From Lentisphaerae bacterium ADurb.Bin082 (lineage in GTDB: Bacteria > Verrucomicrobiota > Lentisphaeria > Oligosphaerales > Oligosphaeraceae), in assembly GCA_002070945.1 (NCBI GenBank), contig MWEG01000053.1:1-64000 (forward strand): a DNA stretch of 64,000 bases. Reading direction: 5' to 3'. Positions 1 to 8,921 of this stretch are shown here, piece by piece. Each line of letters opens with the position of its first letter. Within the stretch, counting starts at the first letter, position 1. Below the pieces are notes generated by a model. The model made no database searches, had not been told where the DNA came from, and saw only the letters and a list, made by a program, of their open reading frames with translations. The position numbers were made by a program, and so were the translations under genes.

Positions 1-172
1 CGCAGATGACGCAGATTTTTTAGGGTATATTGTATAGGGAAACCAGCCACGCAGCGGCTGAAACGCTAAAAGCACGAAACATACAGCAAGCTAAAGCTTG
101 AACTACGTACGGCAGCCTGAAGGCTGTACTACATACGATGCAGCAGCCACTGTCCACCATGTCCACATCCAC
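1..172 (+). repeat. composite intergenic repeat, copy 1
   Basis: Three modules can be seen in order. Module A (1-24) is a CGCAGATGACGCAG phrase followed by a T-run. A linker (25-84, with the phrase GGGAAACCAGC and later ACGCTAAAAGC) follows. Module B (84-140) has CAAGCTAAAGCTTGAACTAC and AGCCTGAAGGCT, two small palindromes. Module C (148-168) repeats GTCCAC. The same order recurs at 30652-30868, and an inverted version with an internal deletion lies at 8603-8722. No open frame here is convincing. Confidence 0.75.
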
Positions 173-335
173 TTGCGCCGTAGGCACTTAACCATGCTTA
201 ACCCCTGGCTTCAGCCTGGGGATAGGCGTACCCCAAAAGTGGCGCCCCGTGGGGGCACTACCAGGTGTCTACCCAGCCACTGGGCCAAGTCCCTCCATCA
301 CAAGATATTGCATATTACCCCAAAAACTGCCTGCC
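173..335 (+). repeat. intergenic repeat module D (CTTAACCATGCTTAACCCC family), copy 1
   Basis: This stretch starts with GCCGTAGGCACTTAACCATG, continues with an imperfect CCCCTGGC/GCCTGGGG stem, and ends near 330 with the reverse of module E (TTGGGTAATGTG-like). It aligns along its length with 61705-61871, about 61 kb away. It lies just upstream of the glycosidase gene starting at 363, so it may contribute to that gene's leader. Confidence 0.7.
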
Positions 336-362
336 TGCTATTATACCACACAAGGCCTCACC

Positions 363-1832
363 ATGACAGAAACGGCTCTTCCCAACGATATCTTCTGCAA
401 TCCTCTTCCCATGCCAGACTATCCCGTAGGAATCTGCGCTCCTTCGCGGCGGGGAAAAGATGCGCAAAATGACAAATACTTCATCGGCCCGGTGCGCGAT
501 TTCCGCGAACTGGCCGACCCAGAAGGAATATATCTGGACGGAAAGTGGTACGTATTCCCTTCGGCAAGACAAGCCTACGTATCTTCAGACTTGGCGCGCT
601 GGGAATATTGCCCCCTTACCTTCGAAGACGGCAGCCCTGACTTGGGATACGCCCCCAGCATCGCTAAGGCAAACGAGCATTTTATCCTCACTTCCAGCAC
701 CCTGTTCCAAGGACGCGCCGCCATTTTCCGAGCCCCAACCCCGCTTGGGCCTTATCGAAACCTTGGCTCTCCCAAAATGCCGGACGGCGCCCCCATCAGA
801 CCGCAGTGGCTGGACCCGACGATATTCTGTGATGACGACGGACGGTTATACATGTACTGGCATTTCGGCGGCGAAGGCGCAGGGGTCTTCGGCGCTGAAT
901 TTGATCCGGAAAATCCAGTCCGCGCCATGACCGAGCCGGTCAAGGTCATTGACTTTGACCCGACCAATGCATTTGAGCGCTACGGTGAAAACAACGAACA
1001 TATCGACAAAAGTTATGTCGAAGGCGAAGCCATGTTCAAGCATAATGGAGAATATTATCTCCAATATGCCTGCAACGGCACGGTCTTTCGCCATTATGCC
1101 ATAGGCGTCTATCGGGGAAAATCTCCCCTGGGACCTTTCACCGTGCAACGCACGCCGGTTGCTCTCTCCCCAACAGGACGCGTCGCCGGAACCGGACACG
1201 GTGGCTGGATAGCAGGGCCTAATGGCACTATCTGGCAATTCTACACCTGCTGCGCACGAAGAATCCACTTTTTTGAACGCCGCATCGGAGTAGACCGAGT
1301 GACTTTTGACGCCAATGGCGATGCTCACGTCGCTGTCACCAACACGCCCCAATCCATGACCAGCGGAGACTTGGGCTGGAAGCCGGTTTCCGTCAACAAA
1401 CCAACCAGCGCCTCCAGCTATAAAGACACCAATTACGCTTCGTTTGCCACGGATGACGCTACTCACACGTGGTGGATGCCGGCCGCAAATGATCCTGCGC
1501 CCTGGCTGGAAATTGACCTGAAACAAACTTTTACCCTGAAAGCAGTCCAGATACTCTGGGTAGAAGAAGGATTAAATTTTCAGCAAGGAGTTCTCCCCCG
1601 GCCAGTTCCTTTTGAGCTGGAGTTCTTCGATAAGAACCATGATCTGCTTGGCAAGCGCTCCTGGCTGGAACTGCAAACCGACCACCTGGTCGAGTTCAAG
1701 ACTTTTGAGCCGATTCATGCCTACCACGTCCGCCTGGTCTTTGATAATCCCGCAAAGTCACTGCTGAAACACGGCGTTTCCAACCTGACGCTTTTCGGAA
1801 ACGCGGTTCCGCAGGCAAAAAACCAGCGTTAG
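363..1832 (+). CDS. GH43-like glycosidase with C-terminal F5/8 type C (discoidin-like) domain
   Basis: This 489-aa protein probably hydrolyses a plant- or host-glycan side chain (family-level inference). The N-terminal 350 residues look like a five-bladed GH43/GH117-type propeller: LADPEGIYLDGKWYVF supplies the usual early Asp, QWLDPTIFCDDDGRLYMYW the second blade, and SYVEGEAMFKHNGEYYLQY a Glu in the position of the general acid. Residues from about 370 (TSASSYKDTNYASFATDDAT, then PWLEIDLKQ) match a galactose-binding-like F5/8C module. No signal peptide is evident from the chosen ATG at 363, so location is unclear. A longer frame reaches back to 249 but runs through a repeat, so the internal ATG is preferred. 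The exact substrate cannot be told. Confidence 0.8.
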   Translation: MTETALPNDIFCNPLPMPDYPVGICAPSRRGKDAQNDKYFIGPVRDFRELADPEGIYLDGKWYVFPSARQAYVSSDLARWEYCPLTFEDGSPDLGYAPSIAKANEHFILTSSTLFQGRAAIFRAPTPLGPYRNLGSPKMPDGAPIRPQWLDPTIFCDDDGRLYMYWHFGGEGAGVFGAEFDPENPVRAMTEPVKVIDFDPTNAFERYGENNEHIDKSYVEGEAMFKHNGEYYLQYACNGTVFRHYAIGVYRGKSPLGPFTVQRTPVALSPTGRVAGTGHGGWIAGPNGTIWQFYTCCARRIHFFERRIGVDRVTFDANGDAHVAVTNTPQSMTSGDLGWKPVSVNKPTSASSYKDTNYASFATDDATHTWWMPAANDPAPWLEIDLKQTFTLKAVQILWVEEGLNFQQGVLPRPVPFELEFFDKNHDLLGKRSWLELQTDHLVEFKTFEPIHAYHVRLVFDNPAKSLLKHGVSNLTLFGNAVPQAKNQR

Positions 1833-1925
1833 TCGGGAAAACAGCAAAGCGACATCCACAATCGCTTTGAATTTGCAAATAAAAAAATATGGCAAACCTT
1901 ACCGGTGCAACTGGGGAGAGTTCAG

Positions 1926-2924
1926 ATGAAATCTAAATTTGCAGAAAAAAATATTATGACTGTTGTCACCCTGCTGATTGTGTCTGTCTTGTGGTGCAAC
2001 GCCGATGATAAACTTGCCGGAGTGTATTCCAATCGTGCCGAAGGATTTGCGGGGGCGGTTTTCATTCTATCTGAAAATGGCTATGGTATGTTTGGGACAG
2101 GATGCGCCAATGCTCCGGCAAAGTGGGAAAAACAGAAAATAAATGGCGTTGACTGCATTGTCATGACACTTTACGACATTATGCAGACTCAAGTGCTGCG
2201 TGAACACCACGTCCTGCTGATGATAGAAAGCAAAACCCATTCTTTGACAGTGATTGCTGAAGCAGCGACTCCCGAAGAGACCGCCAAGATTCTTGAAGGT
2301 GGTTTGCCGGATGAAGAAGAGCTAAAGGAAAAGCGACTGTATTTTGTTACTGGAGACATACCGGAAGAATATAAAACAGCTTTTGAAAAAATGCCTGAGA
2401 AGCTGGCCCAGGCAAAACTCAATGCTGAGCGTCAAGCCAAGGCTAAGAGAAAACACGAAGAACGCCTACGAGCAGAGCAACCACGTGTCGAAGAGTGTTT
2501 GCAGATGATTCGCGATAATCCGGCTTGCATCTTTGACTTTGAACTGACTTTTTGGAAGGTGGGAGAACAAAACAAGGTAAAACAAACCCCGGAATGCCGC
2601 GCCATAACAGCGGCGTTTTCTGACAAAAGTATTCCTTTCACAGAGGAAATTCTTTTGAAATTTCTGGACAAGTACAAATGGGATGAAGTGTTTTACTTAA
2701 TTGGACCGATCTTCACCAGAGATGAATTGAGCGGGGCATCACGGCGAAAGCTTCATCCAAAGGTGATTGATTATGGCAAACGCCTGAATTACGATTGGGG
2801 TGGCGCCTTCTACGAACATCCTAATACTCCACTAGACCTTGTAAAAGACGCACACAGTAGAAAAGATATCCCAAAGGGATTTAGAGAGTATCTGGATAAA
2901 CGCCTGGAAGCTGAAAAAAAGTGA
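1926..2924 (+). CDS. secreted protein of unknown function, coiled-coil centre
   Basis: I do not recognise this 332-aa protein. The ATG at 1926 follows GGGGAGAG at a good distance and gives an N-terminal hydrophobic export segment (IMTVVTLLIVSVLW). The region around residues 130-185 is Lys/Glu/Ala-rich and probably helical or coiled-coil. Near the C-terminus, HPNTPLDLVKDA resembles the NPNTPxxxL unit of leucine-rich-repeat-variant proteins. The coding sequence is visibly richer in A/T than the gene before it. It sits between two glycan-related genes, but nothing ties it to glycans. Confidence 0.6.
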   Translation: MKSKFAEKNIMTVVTLLIVSVLWCNADDKLAGVYSNRAEGFAGAVFILSENGYGMFGTGCANAPAKWEKQKINGVDCIVMTLYDIMQTQVLREHHVLLMIESKTHSLTVIAEAATPEETAKILEGGLPDEEELKEKRLYFVTGDIPEEYKTAFEKMPEKLAQAKLNAERQAKAKRKHEERLRAEQPRVEECLQMIRDNPACIFDFELTFWKVGEQNKVKQTPECRAITAAFSDKSIPFTEEILLKFLDKYKWDEVFYLIGPIFTRDELSGASRRKLHPKVIDYGKRLNYDWGGAFYEHPNTPLDLVKDAHSRKDIPKGFREYLDKRLEAEKK

Positions 2925-2927
2925 GAT

Positions 2928-2956
2928 TTGTTCTGACCCCGATAATGGACTATGAT
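2928..2956 (+). promoter_or_regulatory. candidate sigma70-type promoter for the propeller gene at 3032
   Basis: TTGTTC at 2928-2933, a 17-nt spacer and TATGAT at 2951-2956 lie about 75 bases before the start codon. The -10 is good (5 of 6) and the -35 is poor (3 of 6). Confidence 0.35.
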
Positions 2957-3031
2957 TATATAGTAGGCAAACCATAGTGGCCATGAGGCCATAGCCGGCA
3001 AAAAAGCGGAACATAATAGGAGGTGCAAGAA

Positions 3032-4408
3032 ATGATTCGTGAACTTTGCAGTTTCACCATCGGAGAGGAATTTGCGCAAATGCGGTCGGTTCCGGTCGCC
3101 ATGGGCGCTGGACAGGAGGAAGCGACGCTCTTCATCCATTCGCGGAATCCCAACATTGATCCATGGTCCGAGGCCTTCAACTATGCGCGTGACACCCTCA
3201 AAATGACTCTATTCAGCAACAGCGGCAAGCGGCTCTGGCACCGTGACATGGGCTGGGGGATGGTGCCGGGCATCTGGTACTCGCCGGTGCTGTCATTTGA
3301 CCTTGATGGCGATGGGGTGGACGAAATCTGGTACGTCTGCAGCGCCCGGCCGAACCTGCCGTTGTCGACCTTCTATCGGGTGCTGGAGCGCATTGACCCA
3401 CGCAGCGGCGAGGTTACCGGCCAATGGCCCTGGCCGCAATACCCACGCGGTGAAAGCATGAGTTACACCTACCGCTATACCCTCGCGGCCGGCTACACCC
3501 AAGGCGAACCCGTGCTCATCACCGCCCAAGGCACTTACGGCGACATGCACCTCCAAGGATACCAAAACGGCATGATCAAGCGCTGGGAAATCCTCATCCC
3601 CATCACAGAACCCGGCGCACGCGCCAGTCACGTTTTCCCCATTCTTGATATGAATAACGACGGCATTGACGAAATCTTCTGGGGCGAGCGCATTCTCAGC
3701 GTTGACGATGGCCACGAACTGTTCTGCTGTGACCGCGACCGCTTCAAGGCACATTCGGACATTGTGGTGCCTTTCATTGACCCGACCGACAACCGGAGGT
3801 ACATCTACACCTGCCGGGAAAGCGGTGGGGCGCCGCGAGTGGTCACCTATGATTTCGACGGCAATATCGTCTGGAGCGCAGTAGAAGCCGGTCATATGCA
3901 CAGAGGCTGGATTGCCAACATTGGCGAAGACCGCAGGCGCATCGCCATGGCCATGAGCCTGGCCCTGGACGCCAAAGGCGCAGATGTGCATAGAAGCACG
4001 CCCACCCACTACTACTTTGATGCCGTCAGCGGCGAACCCGTCGATTTCACCATGCCATTCCAAGGCCGTGATCTCATGCCCATTGATTTCACTGGTGACG
4101 GCTATCACGATTTCTACGGCATTGGCGGCGACGCTCTCGGCAAATGCTACAACCGCTTTGGTGAATGTCTAGCCACACTCCAGGCTGAGGACGGCGGCGC
4201 ACGGGTAGTTCGCTCCGGCAAAATCCTTGATCGACCGGGGCAACAGCTGATGCTCGCCTACGACAAGGAGGGCGTCGTCCGCATCTGGGGCGACGACGCG
4301 GCTGCTGGTGAGGACGACCCATTCTGTAAGCGTTACCACCGCTTTATGCAGCATCTGATGGCATCCGGCTACAACCACTTCTGCGGTGTCCAGTCCTGTG
4401 GGATGTGA
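3032..4408 (+). CDS. VCBS/FG-GAP beta-propeller protein, rhamnogalacturonan lyase (PL11)-like
   Basis: This 458-aa protein contains repeated Asp-rich calcium-loop motifs: FDLDGDGVDEIWYV near residue 90, LDMNNDGIDEIFWG near 208 and PIDFTGDGYHDFYG near 350. The second one, followed by a spacer and VVPFIDP, resembles the arrangement in PL11 rhamnogalacturonan lyases, where such loops bind calcium in an eight-bladed propeller. Lyase activity is inference from that resemblance, and a non-catalytic carbohydrate-binding role is possible. The start at 3032 is chosen because AGGAGG at 3018-3023 is about 8 nt away. An in-frame GTG lies at 3023. No signal peptide is visible. Confidence 0.65.
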   Translation: MIRELCSFTIGEEFAQMRSVPVAMGAGQEEATLFIHSRNPNIDPWSEAFNYARDTLKMTLFSNSGKRLWHRDMGWGMVPGIWYSPVLSFDLDGDGVDEIWYVCSARPNLPLSTFYRVLERIDPRSGEVTGQWPWPQYPRGESMSYTYRYTLAAGYTQGEPVLITAQGTYGDMHLQGYQNGMIKRWEILIPITEPGARASHVFPILDMNNDGIDEIFWGERILSVDDGHELFCCDRDRFKAHSDIVVPFIDPTDNRRYIYTCRESGGAPRVVTYDFDGNIVWSAVEAGHMHRGWIANIGEDRRRIAMAMSLALDAKGADVHRSTPTHYYFDAVSGEPVDFTMPFQGRDLMPIDFTGDGYHDFYGIGGDALGKCYNRFGECLATLQAEDGGARVVRSGKILDRPGQQLMLAYDKEGVVRIWGDDAAAGEDDPFCKRYHRFMQHLMASGYNHFCGVQSCGM

Positions 4409-4472
4409 TTTGCCACGCAGTCGGTTGCCGTAGGCCGATTGCATCCATGCCACCCAATGAGCTTTGCCAAGA

Positions 4473-4512
4473 GGCCCCCAGCGCACAAACACTGCGTCGG
4501 GGGCCTTATTAT
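4473..4512 (+). terminator. hairpin terminator after the propeller gene
   Basis: GGCCCCC (4473-4479) pairs with GGGGGCC (4499-4505). After one mismatch the stem continues with GCGCA against TGCGT around a 7-nt loop. TTATTAT follows. It sits 65 bases past the stop codon, and the opposite-strand gene ends at 4620, so it may serve both directions. Confidence 0.6.
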
Positions 4513-4619
4513 CGGTATTGCCTGGCGTCGGTGCATCGCTGTTGTCAGAGGCAACCTGAATCCGGGAAGTCTCCTCTTCTGGAATCCGCTTTTGATCCTA
4601 TTTCGACTGAAGTTATACA

Positions 4620-5411
4620 TCATTTCCCGTCTGTTTCACGAAGGTATTCCCTCAGGAAGCCTTCTGCCTCCTTATTATATTTTTCGGCTTCTTCGTTTTT
4701 GCCGAGCGCCGCGTAGATTTTCCATAACTGCCAGGCTGCTCGTGTCTTAACTCGCCTGTTTTCTTCAGGCTTGAACAAGGTGCAATTATAGTATTGCAAA
4801 ACTATAGCTTCTGCTTTTCCCAGCAAAGCCTTGCCATGGTCGTCTAAATGATCCTTCATAGTATCGGCATAGCTAATATAGGATTGAGCCTGATCCATTT
4901 GGAATTCGACTTTTCTCACCGATGAAACGTGGTTCAGCAACTGCGCCCCCATTTCAAACAGTTTTAGACAATCATCCCAGCATTTCCTGGCAATGTCGAG
5001 GTTATTTTTTTCACCATATCTCATAGCCTCGCCGCCTCTCACAATGCCTGCCCCCCAATAAGCCATTGGATTCTCGGGATTAAATCGCCATGCTCGATTG
5101 AAACAAGCCATCGCCTCTTTTTGCGTGGCGGCATTAAATCCTTCCCTGACCGCCTGTTCAGAGAGCCGTTGCCGGGATGATGCCGGATACATACGACGCT
5201 GCCGAACAAACCCCTGCTCTGCTGCCTCCGCGTCACTTAAAAGAAGCTGGCACTCAGTCACCGGAGGCAAATTCTCGCTTTGCTTCGACAAATGGGCAGG
5301 CGCATCATCTTTGGCTAGAGCGCAATCTGCCATAGCCCAGAACATCAGCAATATTGCTCCAACAGGAAAAATCCATTCGGGCAATCTAAAGAAAGATTTT
5401 GGCGCAGTCAT
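4620..5411 (-). CDS. exported TPR-like protein of unknown function
   Basis: The 263-aa product starts with a hydrophobic segment (WIFPVGAILLMFWAMADCALA), probably a signal peptide or membrane anchor. The rest is helical, with TPR-like units: ACFNRAWRFNPENPMAYWGA near residue 100, and a C-terminal AAWQLWKIYAALGKNEEAEKY ending in YNKEAEGFL. TPRs mediate protein-protein contacts; no catalytic motif is visible. It lies 39 bases downstream of the large CsgG-like/propeller gene on the same strand, with GGAG in the gap, so the two are probably co-transcribed. Confidence 0.6.
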   Translation of the reverse strand: MTAPKSFFRLPEWIFPVGAILLMFWAMADCALAKDDAPAHLSKQSENLPPVTECQLLLSDAEAAEQGFVRQRRMYPASSRQRLSEQAVREGFNAATQKEAMACFNRAWRFNPENPMAYWGAGIVRGGEAMRYGEKNNLDIARKCWDDCLKLFEMGAQLLNHVSSVRKVEFQMDQAQSYISYADTMKDHLDDHGKALLGKAEAIVLQYYNCTLFKPEENRRVKTRAAWQLWKIYAALGKNEEAEKYNKEAEGFLREYLRETDGK

Positions 5412-5450
5412 GGTGGTAATACTCCTACATTTGTTTCATACTACGAAAAT

Positions 5451-8400
5451 TTATTCAGTCTCACCAAGCAGTTTGGCGCGGTCTTTCAGGATGCCGACGT
5501 GCAGTGGTCCGTTGCGCTCCTGGATGACAGGGTGGCCGACAACGAACTTTCCCGCAAAGCAGGCTCTAATCCGAAACCTCTTGGGCGGTATGATGATATG
5601 ACATTCAGGGACGAGCATCAGCAGTTTTTCGGCAAAGAGGATGCCGTGATTGAAGTCAGTGAAAAACAGATCGGAGCGGTTGAGGTGACGGTATTTTTCC
5701 GATGGCTGCATCAGGCAGGACAGATCGACTTTCACGCCGGCTTTGTACGCCGCCCCATACAACAGTTTGTCTGTAAAGTGCCCGCTCTTGCTGCACAGAA
5801 AGACCGGCTGCCAGTTGCCCTCGGCATTGACTGGACCGAAGCCACCGTCATTAAGCAGCCAGAGGCGGTCGTTGTCCAGGAAAATCGGGTGGAAGTTATA
5901 GGGAATGGGCAGCGGATTGGATGCATCCCGCCATTCGCCGCTTTCCCAATAGTAGGCCTTGAAGCTCAGAGTGCCGCCATAGTTCCCGGGAAGCTGATCG
6001 TGCATCAACATGAGCAGGCGACGATTGGCCTCGTCGCAGAGCAGCCGGGAAATCTGGTACGGCTCCTGTCGCCCCTGCAAGGGCCAGACGACTGAGGCGT
6101 CCAGCGTTGAGACCAGGCGTTTGCTCTCACCGGTTTTGACATTGTACTCCAAAACTGTTCCCGGTCGGTGGCCGAAGCCATCGAAGGAGAGGAACAGGCG
6201 GTCACCGCAGCCGACCAGCGCATGGCAGTTATCCTTGTGGTAGACACGGAAATCAAGGGTCTGCATGGCAGAGCCGTCTTTCGGGTACAAAAAGACAAAC
6301 GCGCCGTTGCCGGAGACGAGATAGTCTTTGAGAATGACACCCCGGTAGTACGTGCCGCACCAGCCACTGGTATTGGCGTACTTTTTCTGCGTTACAGTCA
6401 GATCAGCGGTCGTGTCGATGCTCAGCAGTGTATTGTAGGGGGTGTTTTGGTGGTCTAGGTAGATGAAGCGGCCGTCAAAGCCGATCACCTGGATGCAGTA
6501 GTCCTTGCCAGCGGCAAAGTCAAGATTGAGCTGGACAAGCCGCTCAAACGGTTCTACCACTGGCAGCTGTTCCGGCTGATCGGATGGAATATCATACTGC
6601 TCTTCCAGCTTTCGCTGCTGTTTGCGGAAGTAGTCAGCCATCCATTCCTTTTTGCGAGCGTCGTTCCGATGCAGGCGTGGGTCCTGCTGTATCTGCCGGT
6701 TAAACTCGGACAGACGGCGATGGACTTCGATGGCCGTTTCGCTCGACCAAGTCGGACGGTAGGGAATCATCGTGTCCCAAGGTTGGCACCAGGCAAAGCG
6801 CTGCATGGCCAACTCCTGAATCTGAAAAACCTGGGACATGGTATTATCGTTGATCCAGGAAGAGGATAACAGTTGATAGGGCACATAGGGGGCTTCCTTA
6901 GTGACAAACAGTTGGACAAGCGTGTCCATGAAGGCGCTGACGGTCGCCTGGCCTTCCGGAGCAGCCCGGCTGGAATTGCCGTCGGGATTGCGCAACTGGA
7001 GTCTAAGCAAGCCAACGTGCCCGTAGAAAGCCAAGTCCAAGAGATTCGACTCTGTGAGTGTCTGCATGATGCGCCGAAAACGCTCCAGATTTTCCGGGGT
7101 TTGGGAATTGGTATTGAAGCTCCTGAACTTCAGACAGTTGCCGGGATTAAGATTGAGGATTTCCTGGCGGCAACGCAGCAACTCGGGCATCAGCTCGTTG
7201 CTGTCCTTGATATAGCGCGCCAGTTCGGGTAATACATACTTTTCCCACCAGGAATAATCCCAGGCAATTTCACAGACCTTGCTCATTTCCCGGATATACT
7301 TCATGCGCGCTTCCAAGGCGGCGATGCGCTCCGTCGAATTGTCGGAGGGAAGCTCGGCCAAACGCAGGCATTCGTCGAGAGAGCCTTTGCGCAAGGCTAA
7401 CAGCCGGCCGATGGTTGTGCGCACATCACGTTGCAGGCTTTCCTCCAGACTGGCGAAACTTTTCGGCGAAATCATGCCAACGCCGCCGCTAATGGCGTAG
7501 ACCAGTTCGCCAGGGAAGAAGTTATGCTTGACAGCGAGGCGTTCGGCCAGCTGCAAGTTGCTTAAGGCAGGCGGCGTACGTTCACTATGATGGCTGGAAT
7601 GCTGGAGCCAGCGGGACGTGCCCGTGGCATTCAAGGCGGCAATCCGACACAATTCCAGCTCGTGGGCGTCATCCAGCGCAACGGCGCTGACAGCGGCAGG
7701 GAGGGACTCGCCCCGAATCAGGTGCCTGACAGCAAACCAGGCTTCGTAAATGAAATTGCGAGCCTCGTCGGCGCGCTCGTCATAGTCGCCCTCCGGCAGC
7801 GTCAACTGGCAGAGAAACTTCCGGCAGACCTCGCTCCGGTCGTCCCCAACCAAAAAGACCGCATCGGTGGTGCCCAGCGAGGTCTGCCCATCCGGCGTGA
7901 AAAATTCCAGGCGCAAGCGGATGCTGTCCTGAGTTACTGGCGTGGCGACGGGCTTGACGACGATAGCGCCAGTGAACAAATTTCTGGTCAAATCGCTTCC
8001 AGCTGCGCCCGGTTCATTGAGGACAAGGAGCAAATGCTGTCGTTCGAGGACGACAAGGTCCGGGCGGTTGCCAAGCTGCCGCAGCAATTCGGCAAATAGC
8101 CGTCGGGCGTTCTGTTCCTGAGCGTCGTTCAGATGGGCCGGAATCAACGGCAGAAAGGAGAGTTTTCGCAGGCGGCTGGCTGCCAGGTTCTGGCGTTTGC
8201 TGACAGCGGCGCGGACAGCTTGACTCGCAGCTTCAGGCGTGGCGGCCGGAACATCGACCAACCGGACGCCGGTGACCGCGTCAAAAGCCAGCATCTCCTT
8301 GTTTTTAAGGATGACGAACAGTTCGCTGTTCTGCATCAACTGCGGGTCCGGCGTCCAATCGCGCAAGGCCTCCAAACGGACTTCCTGACGGATGAGATCA

Positions 8401-8576
8401 ATTTCAGTCCGCTCCAGAAATTCGAAGTCGTCTTCAGCTGAAAGGCTGGCCAGCACCAGATCGGCATGATTTTGCGCCAATGCGTCGAGCGGAACCAGGG
8501 CGATACGCACCGGAGCAGCGGCAAGCGACGCCGAAAAGCACATCAATATGACTAGAGCGAGGTAAAGCGGTCTCAT
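5451..8576 (-). CDS. large exported protein: CsgG-like N-terminus and C-terminal beta-propeller
   Basis: This 1041-aa product carries a clear signal peptide (LYLALVILMCFSASLAAA). The N-terminal 230 residues contain two units reminiscent of CsgG/FlgO-type outer-membrane assembly proteins: VRIALVPLD then FLERTEIDLIRQE, and FLPLIPAH then VVLERQHLLLVLNE. A helical middle follows (about 250-690). The last 350 residues read as beta-propeller blades (IQVIGFDGRFIYLDHQN, FVFLYPKDGSAMQTLDFRVY, LFLSFDGFG). The fold assignments are by pattern only and the function is unknown. It is followed closely by the TPR-like gene and preceded by a 345-bp repeat-filled gap. Confidence 0.6.
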   Translation of the reverse strand: MRPLYLALVILMCFSASLAAAPVRIALVPLDALAQNHADLVLASLSAEDDFEFLERTEIDLIRQEVRLEALRDWTPDPQLMQNSELFVILKNKEMLAFDAVTGVRLVDVPAATPEAASQAVRAAVSKRQNLAASRLRKLSFLPLIPAHLNDAQEQNARRLFAELLRQLGNRPDLVVLERQHLLLVLNEPGAAGSDLTRNLFTGAIVVKPVATPVTQDSIRLRLEFFTPDGQTSLGTTDAVFLVGDDRSEVCRKFLCQLTLPEGDYDERADEARNFIYEAWFAVRHLIRGESLPAAVSAVALDDAHELELCRIAALNATGTSRWLQHSSHHSERTPPALSNLQLAERLAVKHNFFPGELVYAISGGVGMISPKSFASLEESLQRDVRTTIGRLLALRKGSLDECLRLAELPSDNSTERIAALEARMKYIREMSKVCEIAWDYSWWEKYVLPELARYIKDSNELMPELLRCRQEILNLNPGNCLKFRSFNTNSQTPENLERFRRIMQTLTESNLLDLAFYGHVGLLRLQLRNPDGNSSRAAPEGQATVSAFMDTLVQLFVTKEAPYVPYQLLSSSWINDNTMSQVFQIQELAMQRFAWCQPWDTMIPYRPTWSSETAIEVHRRLSEFNRQIQQDPRLHRNDARKKEWMADYFRKQQRKLEEQYDIPSDQPEQLPVVEPFERLVQLNLDFAAGKDYCIQVIGFDGRFIYLDHQNTPYNTLLSIDTTADLTVTQKKYANTSGWCGTYYRGVILKDYLVSGNGAFVFLYPKDGSAMQTLDFRVYHKDNCHALVGCGDRLFLSFDGFGHRPGTVLEYNVKTGESKRLVSTLDASVVWPLQGRQEPYQISRLLCDEANRRLLMLMHDQLPGNYGGTLSFKAYYWESGEWRDASNPLPIPYNFHPIFLDNDRLWLLNDGGFGPVNAEGNWQPVFLCSKSGHFTDKLLYGAAYKAGVKVDLSCLMQPSEKYRHLNRSDLFFTDFNHGILFAEKLLMLVPECHIIIPPKRFRIRACFAGKFVVGHPVIQERNGPLHVGILKDRAKLLGETE

Positions 8577-8577
8577 A

Positions 8578-8725
8578 AAATTGGGTAATGTGTGAAAAAT
8601 TGTGATGAATACTTGTAGCCTTCAGCCTGCCGTACGTAGTTCAAGCTTCAGCTTGCCGTATGTTTCGCGCTTTTAGTGTACAACACTCCTAAAAAATCTG
8701 CGTCATCTGCGTCATCTGCGAATAA
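8578..8725 (-). repeat. composite intergenic repeat, copy 2 (inverted, internally deleted)
   Basis: Read on the minus strand this is module A (CGCAGATGACGCAG, with an extra tandem unit) with its T-run, a shortened linker lacking about 33 bases that include the GGGAAACCAGC phrase, then module B (CAAGCTGAAGCTTGAACTAC and GGCAGGCTGAAGGCT). On the plus strand 8581-8630 is module E (TTGGGTAATGTGTGAAAAAT, then TGTGATGAAT), which recurs at 61534-61582 and, inverted, around 11565-11597. Confidence 0.75.
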
Positions 8726-8737
8726 AACAACTGCCCC

Positions 8738-8913
8738 TCAGCATTCAGCATTCAGCATTCACCATTCAGCATTCACCATTCAGCATTCAAGTCCTCGCCC
8801 CTTCACCATTCAGCATTCAGTATTCAGCATTCAAGTCCTCGCCCCTTCACCATTCAGCATTCGCCCTTCACCATTCAGCATTCAGCATTCACCATTCACC
8901 ATTCACCATTCAG
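8738..8913. repeat. heptanucleotide tandem repeat array, ATTCAGC/ATTCACC type
   Basis: About 176 bases are built of 7-nt units, mostly ATTCAGC and ATTCACC. Two identical insertions interrupt them (ATTCAAG followed by TCCTCGCCCCTTCACC). The array lies between the stop of the membrane-protein gene at 8922 and the composite repeat. The same heptamer on the other strand forms the array at 26748. Confidence 0.9.
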
Positions 8914-8921
8914 CTGGCGAG

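Noticed and set aside
98..472. Open frame through repeats before the GH43-like gene
   Set aside because: It runs over composite repeat modules and into another frame of the glycosidase, with no codon bias or family match.
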